This document shows, piece by piece, positions 1 through 10,900 of a DNA stretch of 64,000 bases. Below the pieces are notes generated by a model. That model did not search any database. It saw only the letters and a program-made list of their open reading frames with translations, and had not been told where the DNA came from. Both the position numbers and the translations under genes were made by a program. Source of the DNA: Siphonodentalium dalli (Eukaryota; Mollusca; Scaphopoda; Gadilida; Siphonodentaliidae); assembly GCA_032622095.1 (NCBI GenBank), contig CP136061.1:3844001-3908000 (forward strand). The letters run 5' to 3'. Each line of letters begins with the position of its first letter. Within the stretch, counting starts at the first letter, position 1.

Positions 1-411
1 CAGCTCAATATTCCTTCTACGTAAGCCAGCTATAGTGAAATCTTGCTATAATCACCGTAATCCAGTTAATTACTTCATTTTGCTGGCTCAACGGCTGTTC
101 TACGTAAAGGTAAACTGTCCTATAATGATTGACTAAGTACAACGAATTAGTATATCTTATACTACAACAGATCTGCAACGTCACTGGTGTTGATTTTGAT
201 GAGATGTTTTTTTTTATTTTCCTATAATATCTTGAGGTACTTTATTAAAAAGACCAAACATACATGTACATGTGTATGGGAAGCCAAATTTAAATTTAAT
301 AAATAATTGAGCTTAAAGGTACTCAATCCGATTCGATGGTCCCCATATCATCTGATTCCAACAACAACAATGTTTTTTTTAAATGCGGCTCCGGTTATCA
401 GAATAGATTAA

Positions 412-621
412 TTGCCCAAAAATAATTCTAACCACAGTCAACAAAATTGCCCAAAACCTGTAATTTTTATCAACATTTTGTTCAACGAAATTTTGCCGGT
501 TTGTCAATTATCCGACACAAAAAAGCCACTTGATTTTAGAGAGACTTACTTAGAGTTATTCATCTTCATTCGCTATTTTGTCCGAGACCGTCTTCCCGTC
601 GACCTTTTACTTGGCCACTAA
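412..621 (+). other. Open frame conserved in position only, probably not a gene
   Basis: A 69-codon open frame with a partner in the right copy (60790-60978). The two share the phrase NEILPVCQLSDTK, but the right copy stops soon after RET, where this one reads on, and their N-termini differ by indels. No domain is recognised and no splice context is evident. Its survival is best explained by the recent duplication rather than coding function. Confidence 0.2.
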
Positions 622-774
622 AAACTATCGGTGGTGAACAATAATAGATTTCAAAAATCGATATCTGATCACTCTGAACTTTGATGGGTTGGTTCCTTGA
701 CTCGATTCAAATATTTTTGACTACCGAAGCCATGGAATAGTAATTTGCGAGCGTTAATTCGGATTATGCATATT

Positions 775-1610
775 TAAGCGCAATAAGGAATCTCTAATTG
801 CGCTTAAGCGCAATAAGGGAAGATCTAATTTCGCTTAAGCGCAATAGGGGAATATTTAATTGCGCTTAGGCGCCATAATGAATATTTTGAAGGTATATCT
901 TATTGTGCTTAAGCGCAAAAGGAGTCTCTAATTGCACGTAAGCGCAATAAGGAATATTTTTATTGCGCTTAAGTGCGATAAGAGCTAATTGTGCTTAAGT
1001 GCAATTAAAAATCTGCCTTATTGCGCTTAGTTATGTTACCTAAACATTACATAAATGCAAATGGTGTAGTCCATAGTACAATGGGTGGAGTTTATTGGTG
1101 ACCTGGTGACTGTCCACATGTAGGCCAAATCGGATTCTACTATTTGAAGAGGGGTGATCTCATGAGGGATATATTAATTGCGCTTAAGCGCAATAAGCAT
1201 GTAATTGCGCTTGAGTGCAATAAGGAATGTCTCTTTCGCTTAAGCTCCATAAGGAATCCCTAATTGCTATTAAGCGCAATAAGGAATATTCTTATTGCGC
1301 TTTCGCGCAATTAGAGATTCATTATTGCGAGTAAGCTTAGTTATTTATTAAATGTCAATTTGTCTTCCCATACATGTACATTATATACACGAATATTTAT
1401 GAGGTTCATTATCAGGTTTGGCTGGATAATCATCCTACAGACTATTCTATAAGAATTAGGGGGTTTTGTTTCTGATGATCAATAATTGCGCTTAAGCGCA
1501 ATTGAATTTTGATAGTTTTTAATTTCGCTTAAGCGCAATTGCTGCCAACATAATTACGCTTAAGCTCAAATGTATTTCATTTGTGTTCAACTAATTGCGC
1601 TTTATCACAC
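775..1610. repeat. Cluster of 16-bp palindromes, ~30-bp period (left copy)
   Basis: The self-complementary 16-mer TTGCGCTTAAGCGCAA and decayed versions recur many times, typically followed by TAAGGAAT. Cores near 803, 833 and 864 are about 30 bp apart, and similar spacing continues in sub-clusters at about 775-1030, 1175-1340 and 1485-1605. The same cluster is present in the right copy (61199-61850), so it predates the duplication. The function is unknown. It may be a degenerate satellite of a palindromic unit. Confidence 0.85.
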
Positions 1611-1989
1611 TTCTGTGCGAAAAACTGAAAACTGCTGGACATTTGTGTGTGACTTTGGTAAGTATACCAGGTAAGCAGGTCGATCATCGTTAATGTATCA
1701 ACGTATCTTATCTGATCCCTCATTGTGGGTTCAAATGAACCGCGCCCCATTAAAAGACGCACCGAAATTATAGTAATTCATTATCGTTTTCCACCTTTCA
1801 CTTGAAAGAAAAACAAATGCTCTCCATTATTATTTACATGCTGTAGAAAAGAAAAAAAATTCTCTCTGAGTCAACAATGTATTTATCGCCATATTTTGAT
1901 CCCCAAATCGCGATAAAGGCAAGCAAGCAATTGCTAGCTTTTACTGTAGGTATTTTAAAACTATGAATTATTTTAGAGCTTCGTATATA

Positions 1990-2294
1990 TATATAAGAGA
2001 CTAGCTGGTGGGCCCGACTTCGTCCGGGCTGTTTCTCCTCTGCTTTCATCCGTCGAAAGGCACGATTTGACCTTGAATTGACCATTTTGAAGGTCAATGT
2101 CAGGTCGGGGTCACGATTTGACCCGTCGAAAATACTCCCCCGGACAAAAGTATCCCTATGTATCAAATTTCGTCGAATCCGTCCGTTTTACCCGATTTGA
2201 CCTTCAGTTGACTTCGTCCGGCAGTTTTCCCGGCCATTGCTAACAGACAGACAAACAAACAGACAGACAGACAGAAGTTCCAAAATATATATTA
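1990..2294 (+). mobile_element. Retroposon (RTE/SINE-like) 3' fragment
   Basis: About 300 bp present here but missing at the matching place of the right copy, where the text runs from a similar TATAT stretch straight to AGATAACATTG. The insert begins near CTAGCTGGTGGGCCCG, has repeated GATTTGACC phrases, and ends with an ACAG/ACAA-rich tail followed by AAGTTCC and an AT-rich end. Tails of this style are common for RTE-type LINEs and their SINEs in invertebrates. The class is inferred from the tail only, since no reverse transcriptase is present. Confidence 0.6.
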
Positions 2295-2339
2295 GATAAC
2301 ATTGACCTATCAATATTTACCTTGACCTTAATTTGAGTA

Positions 2340-2449
2340 AGCCTGTTTATTGTCGTATATATGCGAGGCTCACTATATGGGAGACCCGCATATATAATAG
2401 AATGCACTGGTACAGGATCTTTAATGCTGCAGCTTCCGTCATGATAGGG
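2340..2449. mobile_element. Remnant of TATATGCGAG-hairpin MITE (TTAA end)
   Basis: A hairpin made of TATATATGCGAG and CGCATATATAA arms is followed by the terminal phrase CCGTCATGATAGGG and then TTAA (2450-2453). The same ending occurs at 18119 next to TTAA. The opposite terminus is not recognisable, so this is a truncated or decayed copy. The right duplicate holds the matching element at 62277-62395. Confidence 0.6.
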
Positions 2450-2498
2450 TTAATTGAAGGACTTTTAACACTATGAATCACTGTAAATATGTACTTAC

Positions 2499-2798
2499 AT
2501 TTAATTTGATCATGTACATTCCTTTGGCGGTTCCACCAGAAGTCCCCAGTTCGAGAGCATGTAGCGTGGTTCCGTACAAGTAACAGACCCTGGTCTTTAC
2601 ATCGAACGTACTTCCAGCGCAATTACTATGATATAGACAGAGTTTGTAGCACCGAAGGATGTTCGGCGCCGATATATTCAGAAAGGTTGTACCAACAGGT
2701 GTGATATCCTTGACAATTTCAGGGTATTTGCTTCCGCATAGGTTTCCACGAACACACAGAACAAAGATTGTAAGTTGCAGTACCCGTGCGCAATCCAC
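2499..2798 (-). CDS. PAN/Apple-like first exon, start codon lost (left copy)
   Basis: A 100-codon exon encoding a hydrophobic leader (CARVLQLTIFVLCVRG) and a Cys-rich segment with the C-x3-C-x5-C pattern and a later R-x-C-Y-L phrase, typical of PAN/Apple adhesion domains in secreted animal proteins. The minus strand ends in a strong donor, AAT|GTAAGT, at 2498. The initiator ATG seen in the right copy is GTG here (2796-2798), although an in-frame ATG lies eight codons upstream (2820-2822) and no stop intervenes. The exon is about 96% identical to the right copy. No downstream exon is seen between here and the window edge. It may be a decaying paralogue or may use the upstream ATG. Confidence 0.6.
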
Positions 2799-3071
2799 CT
2801 TCCTTGTGGGTTCAAACACCATAGGGACTATATTTTTGTGTTAATACTTGTTTCGTGAAGATCTATTTCAAAGAAGAGATGTCAGCCCGAGATTGCATGA
2901 TTTTTTAGACTTTGTTTTACCCGATATCTCAATACACAATGAATTGATTACCCAGGATAAGTTCAATGATTGTAAGCGACGCAAAACAAAATCGGCTCAC
3001 CAAAGTCACCCACATGCATTGTGAAATATATAACTAGCACCTTCACCTATCCTTGAAATATTTTATAAAGT

Positions 3072-3236
3072 TATTATACAATGTTGTATACAGTATGTGT
3101 TTTTTCTTGTATTCGCCCAGGTTGCGGTGACAAGTCATATTGGACGAGAGACGCAGTGTCGTGTCCAATATGACTTTTCACCACAACCTGACGAGTACAA
3201 GAAAAAACACATACTGTACATAACATTGCATAATGA
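3072..3236. repeat. Long palindrome / fold-back element (left copy)
   Basis: The two arms, each about 75-80 bp, read outward from a centre near 3155. TATACAGTATGTG at the left is answered by CACATACTGTACA at the right, and AGTCATATTGGAC by GTCCAATATGACT. The matching palindrome at 63813-63972 shows that the insertion is older than the segmental duplication. It is probably a MITE with long inverted repeats. No target duplication was identified. Confidence 0.85.
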
Positions 3237-4045
3237 CATTTTTATTATCCATCTGTATGTTTATCCAAATTTTGGAAATAAAACTTTTGTGGTTAGTTTT
3301 GGTATTTGTGCGGTGAAGGAGAGCAACACTCGAAATTTCCACCACCCCTGGCGCTACGCGGCCAACTACTCTCTATATGTGAATTCTTTGATGACAGAGA
3401 CTTGTAATTTGTAACATTGTTACTTTGATATATATTAATACTACTAACTTGTCGAAACCATTCATTGTATGTGTATACATGGATGAATGTTATCTTCAAA
3501 TGAGAATTATTCCTAAAATAGACCCTCAATAAAATATGGCAAGTACTTATGGAATTTGGCTAAAAACGATTTCATTTGGCCAAAAATTTGGCAAGAGAAC
3601 ATTTTACAAGGGAGCAATATCCGATCAGTCTGTTGGTGCTTTCATGTCTGAATAGAATATAATAGAATATAATAGAATATAATAGAATATAATAGAATAT
3701 AATGTATTGAGCCTCATTGCATACATAAGATTGTTTGCTCATACATGTAGCATAATGTAAGTGAAAATAACACACAAACAAGAACTTAATTAGTGAATAA
3801 TTGCAATAGTGAGGTTTGAAGTAGGGAAGTGACAGAATGAGTGATAGCTTTGCAGAGTTGGTTTAGAGCATCAGAGGTACTTTGAATATTTTTGAGATTT
3901 TCTAATCACTAAATACGTAGAGATAAGATAGGTGCTTGAATAAAAATAAGATAGGTGCTTGAACAAGCACATATATCCGTTGACAAACAAATTCAGAATA
4001 ATTGTGTTCTTATAGTTGCAGCTTGTTATCTTCATCTTTAAGAGA
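3237..4045. other. Non-coding stretch with two short repeats
   Basis: No gene is recognised. The stretch contains a TTTGGC-rich phrase around 3535-3595 that resembles sequences at 26220-26290 and 26690-26760, the AATAGAATAT microsatellite, and a two-copy repeat of AAGATAGGTGCTTGAA near 3925-3965. Short open frames here lack any family signature. Confidence 0.6.
3651..3702. repeat. (AATAGAATAT)5 microsatellite
   Basis: Five head-to-tail copies of the decamer AATAGAATAT, apparently perfect, followed by AATGTATTGA. Confidence 0.95.
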
Positions 4046-4797
4046 AATATCACTGAATCGTAAATCACTGAATCGTAAATCACTGAATCGTCAATCGTAA
4101 ATCACTGAATCGTAAATCACTGAATCGTAAATCACTGAATCGTAAATCACTGAATCGTAAATCGTAAATCACTGAATCGTAAATCGTAAATCACTGAATC
4201 GTAAATCACTGAATCGTAAATCACTGAATCGTAAATCACTGAATCGTAAATCACTGAATCGTAAATCCAAATATCACTGAATCGTAAATCCAAATATCAC
4301 TGAATCGTAAATCCAAATATCACTGAATCGTAAATCCAAATATCACTGAATCGTAAATCCAAATATCACTGAATCGTAAATCACTGAATCGTAAATCACT
4401 GAATCGTAAATCACTGAATCAATAATCACTGAATCAATAATCACTGAATCGTAAATCACTGAATCGTAAATCACTGAATCGTAAATCACTGAATCGTAAA
4501 TCACTGAATCGTAAATCACTGAATCGTAAATCCAAATATCACTGAATCGTAAATCCAAATATCACTGAATCGTAAATCCAAATATCACTGAATCGTGAAT
4601 CCAAATATCACTGAATCGTAAATCACTGAATCGTAAATCACTGAATCTTAAATCACTGAATCTTAAATCACTGAATCTTAAATCACTGAATCGTAAATCA
4701 CTGAATCGTAAATCACTGAATCGTAAATCACTGAATCGTAAATCACTGAATCGTGAATCACTGAATCGTGAATCACTGAATCGTAAATCCAAACATC
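4046..4797. repeat. 15-bp minisatellite with 24-bp variant unit
   Basis: The unit is AATCACTGAATCGTA (15 bp), alternating in blocks with a 24-bp version that adds CCAAATATC. Both lengths are multiples of three, so the minus strand gives open frames of repeated IYDSV or LRFSD peptides. These are by-products of the repeat. Block structure (24-bp units at about 4260-4370 and 4520-4620) suggests local unequal exchange. Confidence 0.95.
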
Positions 4798-5829
4798 AGT
4801 TAATAGTTGAATTGTGTGTCTTGTGTAAATCTGTTGTTTTTTTTATATAAATCTATGTTGCAAACAATTATGTTTGACGATCCAATACTTCGTCATCATC
4901 GACATCCATATTGTGACGAACAGCGGCCACCAGTTCTTCGACAAGCATGCATAGTATCTTCGTATGATTGGATGACACACCATCATGTGACCATTCACGT
5001 AGATCAGAGCATGCATTATTGATTGGTTGATGTGACTCTTATGGTTTCCCAGGTGGTGACCATCTACCATCGACTGCTCAGTCAGCTCCATGAAGCTCAT
5101 TGCACATAGATCGTAAACCAGTCGGCGCGCCCCATCGTCTCGAATGGTGCTGAAACATACATGATTTGTACAGTCTCAATAAGTAAGATCACTAACTCGC
5201 GGTGAATCCTCCATTTGGTCTCCGGAGGTCAAAGTTAAGAAGTAGCATCTATTTTAGCATATGGCTCCAGTCTGGGAATTCCCAAAATAAAATGGCAACA
5301 GTTCGCTACCGAATCGCAGGTGCGACAACTTCACAAAACTAATTAAACAATCACCATAAATACATACAATACGTAGGTTTCGCGCAGTAGATGGATTGTT
5401 TTAGCGTTATTTACAGCTGATTATATGGAAATTCTTTGTCTCACATGTGGGGCATTCATACTAGTATTTATAGATGTGGTAGGTATGGACACCCATATAC
5501 GTTCATGAAAAGTGACAACTGCCCATCAATTTGCAATACCTGCGGATGGATGACGTCATAGAATTGTGATTATATCACCATGGTAACGCATGCCATATGT
5601 GAACAGGTTCGTAAATACATTAGAACTCAATATATACTGTAACAGTTAACTTTATTTGCAATATTTCACCACAACAGTATATTGGCCAAATTCACACTCA
5701 AATAGTTAGCATTATATCCATCACGTCGTAATTTTAGCATAATTACGTGGTGATTAAGAATGTAATTAAAATGTGTACAATGAGCATAATGATGAGAAAA
5801 GACCAATAGTATGCACAAGAAGGCGTTAT
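4798..5829. other. Unrecognised intergenic sequence
   Basis: No gene, tandem repeat or element family is recognised. Short overlapping frames at 4807-5100 on both strands have no domain signature. Confidence 0.55.
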
Positions 5830-5833
5830 TTAA

Positions 5834-6223
5834 CCCTTTACCCAACAAACCGGCCAAAACCGGCCAAACAAAGCTTCAACAGCCTAAAATATCTTCGGTC
5901 TGTCTCAATAGAACCATACAAATATGGATATCATTGGAACCGGCTCCTTGACCACATTGTGATAGTTACAGTTAGCCCTGTGTCAATGCATTCTCTTATA
6001 TATGCGAGTCGACCATAGGTCGCCTCGCATATATAAGAGAATGCATTGGCCTAAAAAAAATCTTTTTTAACACTTTTTACCATTTTTTCTTACATTCTTT
6101 AACAATTTTATAATTTTTAATGTGTTAAGCCAATGCATTCTCTTATATATGCGAGGCGACCTATGGTCGACTCGCATATATAAGAGAATGCATTGGCACA
6201 GGGCCGTTCTGTTGGGTAAAGGG
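5834..6223 (+). mobile_element. piggyBac-like MITE, copy 1 (390 bp, TTAA flanked)
   Basis: Termini CCCTTTACCCAACA and TGTTGGGTAAAGGG form terminal inverted repeats, flanked by TTAA at 5830-5833 and 6224-6227. Inside, after a subterminal repeat of CCGGCCAAA, are two near-perfect 69-bp hairpins (5982-6050 and 6129-6197) built on CATTCTCTTATATATGCGAG. They face each other as reverse complements across an AT-rich linker. TTAA targets and CCC starts are hallmarks of the piggyBac superfamily. No transposase is encoded, so it would depend on one elsewhere. Confidence 0.85.
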
Positions 6224-6227
6224 TTAA

Positions 6228-7034
6228 CTGAAATAGATCATCCCGCATTTAGGCTCACGTGTATTCAACACTGATTATGCTAATGAATTATGGGTAACTT
6301 TCAAAAAACAACTGCCAATGATCTCATTGCGTTCCCAAAATGGTTATGCATTTCAATGTCATGCATACAACATGCACTCGCAGCTATTATTATTGAAGTC
6401 GCAATATTGCGCGGCACAGTCAATTTCGTAACATTGCGTCGAAAATAGGAGACACTAGACGGATACCACAATGAAAATGTCGTTAGAAAGGGCAACAATC
6501 TTCTTTATTTCATAAACGTGTGTTATCGACATGTGTTTGTGATAAACAATAACAAACTAAATCAATCGGTACATGTGTATCTGCTTACAAACACCACACC
6601 TGTCGGCATTGTTCCGTCCACATTTTTGGGAAAACCCAAGGAAATCCCCCAATTAGTAATTGTGACGTCATACATGTGCTGTCTATATTTAGGCCGAGAA
6701 CATCTCATTGTGGCCGTATTTGTCAGGTCAGCGTGATGATATCCAAGTCGCTACCCAATAAAATCATTAGCATATCACCGTAAATATGGTATTATTGTCT
6801 GTTATTCCCAAAAAAATATTCTCTGTCGGATAAAGCGGGCTGCGGTGTTGAAAAAGTTAACTTTGGCTGTCAGACAAAACGTCTAAAGACTGACCAAGCA
6901 GCCAATACGCCAAGGATTTGATAGCAAACAATATGTAATCGGGGTTAACTATTAGATGGCTAGTGGCGTCTAACCACTGTGACCAAGAGATATAGACCCC
7001 TCGCGCTATGATAATCCACTTACTGATAAGCAGT
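6228..7034. other. Unrecognised intergenic sequence
   Basis: No convincing gene or repeat. Open frames at 6301-6498 (minus) and 6518-6736 (plus) lack family motifs. Confidence 0.5.
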
Positions 7035-7038
7035 TTAA

Positions 7039-7499
7039 AGGCCCACTTAATTTTCGAGTCTCCGATTATTATTTTTATAGTGACTTGATATACAGTTTTA
7101 ATAACAATCTATGTCATAAAATATGATTAAAATACTAAACTTCATCACTATTTGAAACATCTGTTTCGTAGAGGATGCCCACAGATAAATAGGAAACTGC
7201 TGAAGACTTCCCCCCTCTTGCATCCAGAATACAACAGAATTCAAACTTTTTCAATGAAAGGGGAATAACTCTATCTTTAATATATAGAGTTATTCCCCAT
7301 GCATTGAAAATAATACTGAATTTTACTTCAATCTTGATAACAAAACGCATTGGCAACTCAACAAAAACAACAATTCTACAGTTTATTACACCGGACAAGT
7401 TGACAATACAATGTTTTGGAGCTTCCTCTTTCAAATGGTATATAATATGGCATATATTTTATATAAAGTAATCTGGGGGTTCGAAAATTAAGTGGGCCT
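7039..7499. mobile_element. Kolobok/T2-like MITE (461 bp)
   Basis: Ends AGGCCCACTTAATTTTCGA and its complement form a near-perfect terminal inverted repeat, flanked on both sides by TTAA (7035-7038 and 7500-7503). A central hairpin GGGGAATAACTCTAT / ATAGAGTTATTCCCC lies near 7258-7299. TTAA targets with termini starting AGG fit Kolobok (T2-type MITE) elements. TA plus AAGGCCC is an equally valid reading of the border and would fit another superfamily. The 99-codon minus frame inside is not a known transposase. Confidence 0.75.
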
Positions 7500-7503
7500 T
7501 TAA

Positions 7504-7955
7504 GAGAAACATAATTGTCGAAAGAACGCCTAGAACCCTAGAACCCTAGCTCAATAAACCGAAAGTCGTAGCATTCAAGTTTTATTTTCAAAACATGAAA
7601 ACCAGAAACTATACTGAAAGGTGAATTCAACCGAATGTTGCCACTTCGTACGTTGACGTTGTTTCCGCAAAAAACGTATTCACGGTAACATTTTAAATTC
7701 TTTGGGCACGCTTTGATAAATTGGTAGATACAATTGCATATATGCTATACATAAACTGTATTAATAATAAACAGACTAATCAAAGTTATGCGACCTGATA
7801 TACGAAATACTCACGAATGAATTGGTCAGCAGTACTAATTGTGGAGTAAAGGAATTGTGGATGTGTCAGCAAATCATCATACTGACAGTGATGGGTGGAT
7901 TTGAATTCCGAGACCATGATCCAATTAGGGTCGCAGTCGCACGAACACCATTTCT
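7504..7955. other. Unrecognised leader before the 55-bp satellite
   Basis: No gene is recognised. The sequence near 7900-7955 leads directly into the first satellite unit. Confidence 0.5.
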
Positions 7956-10900
7956 GTACTATGTAGAAATCACGCGGCAGTGTAGCCGTATGGACCCTGA
8001 AATGATTATATTAGTCTGTAGAAATCACGCGGTAGTGTAGACGTATGATCACTGTAATGATTATATTAGTCTGTGGAAATCACGCGGTACTGTAGCCGTA
8101 TGATCACTGTAATGATTATATTAGTATGCAGAAATCACATGGTAGTGTTGAGCCGTATGATCCCTGTAATTATTATATTCATCTAGTCTGTGCTACATAG
8201 AAACACGCGGCAGTGTAGCCATATGATCCCTGCAATGATTATATTAGTCTGTAGAAACCACGCGGTAGTGTAGCCGTGTGATCCCTGCAATGATTATATT
8301 AGTCTGTAGAAATCACGAGGTAGTGTAGACGTGTGATCCCTGTAATGATTATATTAGTATGCAGAAATCACATGGTAGTGTTGAGCCGTATGATCCCTGT
8401 AATTATTATATTCATCTAGTCTGTGCTACATAGAAACACGCGGCAGTGTAGCCATATGATCCCTGCAATGATTATATTAGTCTGTGGAAATCACACGGCA
8501 GTGTAGCCATATGATCCCTGCAATGATTATATTAGTCTGTGCTATGTGGAAATCACACGGCAGTGTAGCCATATGATCCCTGCAATGATTATATTAGTCT
8601 GTAGAAACCACGCGGCAGTGTAGCCGTATGATCCCTGCAATGATTATATTAATATGTGGAAATCACGCGGTAGAGTAGCCATATGATTCCTGCAATGATT
8701 ATATTAGTCAGTAGAAACCACGCGGTAGTGTAGACGTATGATCCCTGTAATGATTATATTAGTCTGTAGAAATCACACGGTAGTGTAGACGTATGATCCC
8801 TGTAATGATTATATTAGTCAGTAGAAACCACGCGGTAGTGTAGACGTATGATCCCTGTAATGATTATATTAGTCTGTAGAAATCACACGGTAGTGTAGAC
8901 GTATGATCCCTGTAATGATTATATTAGTCAGTAGAAATCACGCGGTACTGTAGCCGTATGATCCCTGCAATTATTATATTAGTCTATGGAAACCACACGG
9001 TAGTGTAGCCGTATGATCCCTGCAATTATTATATTAGTCTATGGAAACCACACGGTAGTGTAGCCGTATGATCCCTGCAATTATTATATTAGTCTATGGA
9101 AACCACACGGTAGTGTAGCCGTATGATCCCTGCAATTATTATATTAGTCTATGGAAATCACGCGGTACTGTAGCCGTATGATCCCTGCAATTATTATATT
9201 AGTCTGTAGAAATCACGCGGTACTGTAGCCGTATGATCCCTGCAATTATTATATTAGTCTATGGAAACCACACGGTAGTGTAGCCGTATGATCCCTGCAA
9301 TTATTATATTAGTCTATGGAAACCACACGGTAGTGTAGCCGTATGATCCCTGCAATTATTATATTAGTCTATGGAAATCACGCGGTACTGTAGCCGTATG
9401 ATCCCTGCAATTATTATATTAGTCTGTAGAAATCACACGGCAGTGTAGCCGTATGATCCCTGCAATTATTATATTAGTCTATGGAAATCACGCGGTACTG
9501 TAGCCGTATGATCCCTGCAATTATTATATTAGTCTGTAGAAATCACACGGCAGTGTAGCTGTATGATCCATGCAATGATTATATTAGTCTATGGAAACCA
9601 CACGGTAGTGTAGCCGTGTGATCCCTGTAATTATTATATTAGTCTATGGAAACCACACGGTAGTGTAGCCGTATGATCCCTACAATGATTATATTAGTCT
9701 GTAGAAATCACACGGTAGTGTAGCCGTGTGATCCCTGCAATGATTATATTAGTCAGTAGAAATCACGCGGTAGTGTAGCCGTGTGATCCCTGTAATTATT
9801 ATATTAGTCTATGGAAATCACGAGGTAGTGTAGCCGTGTGATCCCTGTAATGATTATATTAGTCTATGGAAACCACGCGGTAGTGTAGCCGTGTGATCCC
9901 TGTAATGATTATATTAGTCTGTGGAAATCACACGGCAGTGTAGCTGTATGATCCCTGTAATGATTATATTAGTCTATGGAAACCACGCGGTAGTGTAGCC
10001 GTATGATCCCTGTAATGATTATATTAGTCTGTGGAAATCACACGGCAGTGTAGCTGTATGATCCCTGTAATGATTATATTAGTCTATGGAAATCACGCGG
10101 TACTGTAGCCGTATGATCCCTGCAATTATTATATTAGTCTATGGAAACCACGCGGTAGTGTAGCCGTATGATCCATGCAATGATTATATTAGTCTGTAGA
10201 AACCACACGGTAGTGTAGCCGTATGATCCATGCAATGATTATATTAGTCTGTAGAAACCACACGGTAGTGTAGCCGTATGATCCCTGTAATGATTATATT
10301 AGTCTGTAGAAACCACACGGTAGTGTAGCCGTATGATCCATGCAATGATTATATTAGTCTGTAGAAACCACACGGTAGTGTAGCCGTATGATCCCTGTAA
10401 TGATTATATTAGTCTGTAGAAACCACACGGTAGTGTAGCCGTGTGATCCCTGTAATGATTATATTAGTCTGTAGAAACCACACGGTAGTGTAGCCGTATG
10501 ATCCATGCAATGATTATATTAGTCTGTAGAAACCACACGGTAGTGTAGCCGTGTGATCCCTGTAATGATTATATTAGTCTGTAGAAACCACGCGGTAGTG
10601 TAGCCGTGTGATCCCTGTAATGATTATATTAGTCTGTAGAAATCACACGGTAGTGTAGCCGTGTGATCCCTGTAATGATTATATTAGTCTGTGCTATGTA
10701 GAAATCACACGGTAGTGTAGCCGTATGATCCCTGTAATGATTATATTAGTCTGTAGAAATCACGCGGTAGTGTAGCCGTGTGATACCTCAATGATTATAT
10801 TAATCTGTAGAAATCACACGGTAGTGTAGCCGTATGATCCATGCAATGATTATATTAGTCTGTAGAAATCACGCGGTAGTGTAGCCGTGTGATCCCGTAA

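Larger units (their letters stand above)
111..3280. repeat. Segmental duplication, left copy
   Basis: This block is collinear, in the same orientation, with about 55943-64000. Shared landmarks in order are the leader near 111-316, the clusters of TTGCGCTTAAGCGCAA palindromes, a TATATGCGAG hairpin, the PAN-type exon and a long palindrome near 3072-3236. Copy-specific differences are large insertions plus scattered substitutions. It lacks the 4.57-kb element of the right copy (empty TTAA at 313-316) and carries a retroposon tail of its own at about 1990-2294. Direct reading of both copies supports the duplication. The exact ends are approximate because the right copy runs off the window. Confidence 0.9.

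Noticed and set aside
4343-4792. Two repeated-peptide ORFs (IYDSV and LRFSD) on the minus strand
   Set aside because: They are translations of the 15/24-bp minisatellite, whose unit lengths are multiples of three.
7135-7434. 99-codon minus-strand ORF as a transposase
   Set aside because: It lies wholly inside a MITE, crosses its central hairpin and shows no catalytic motif.
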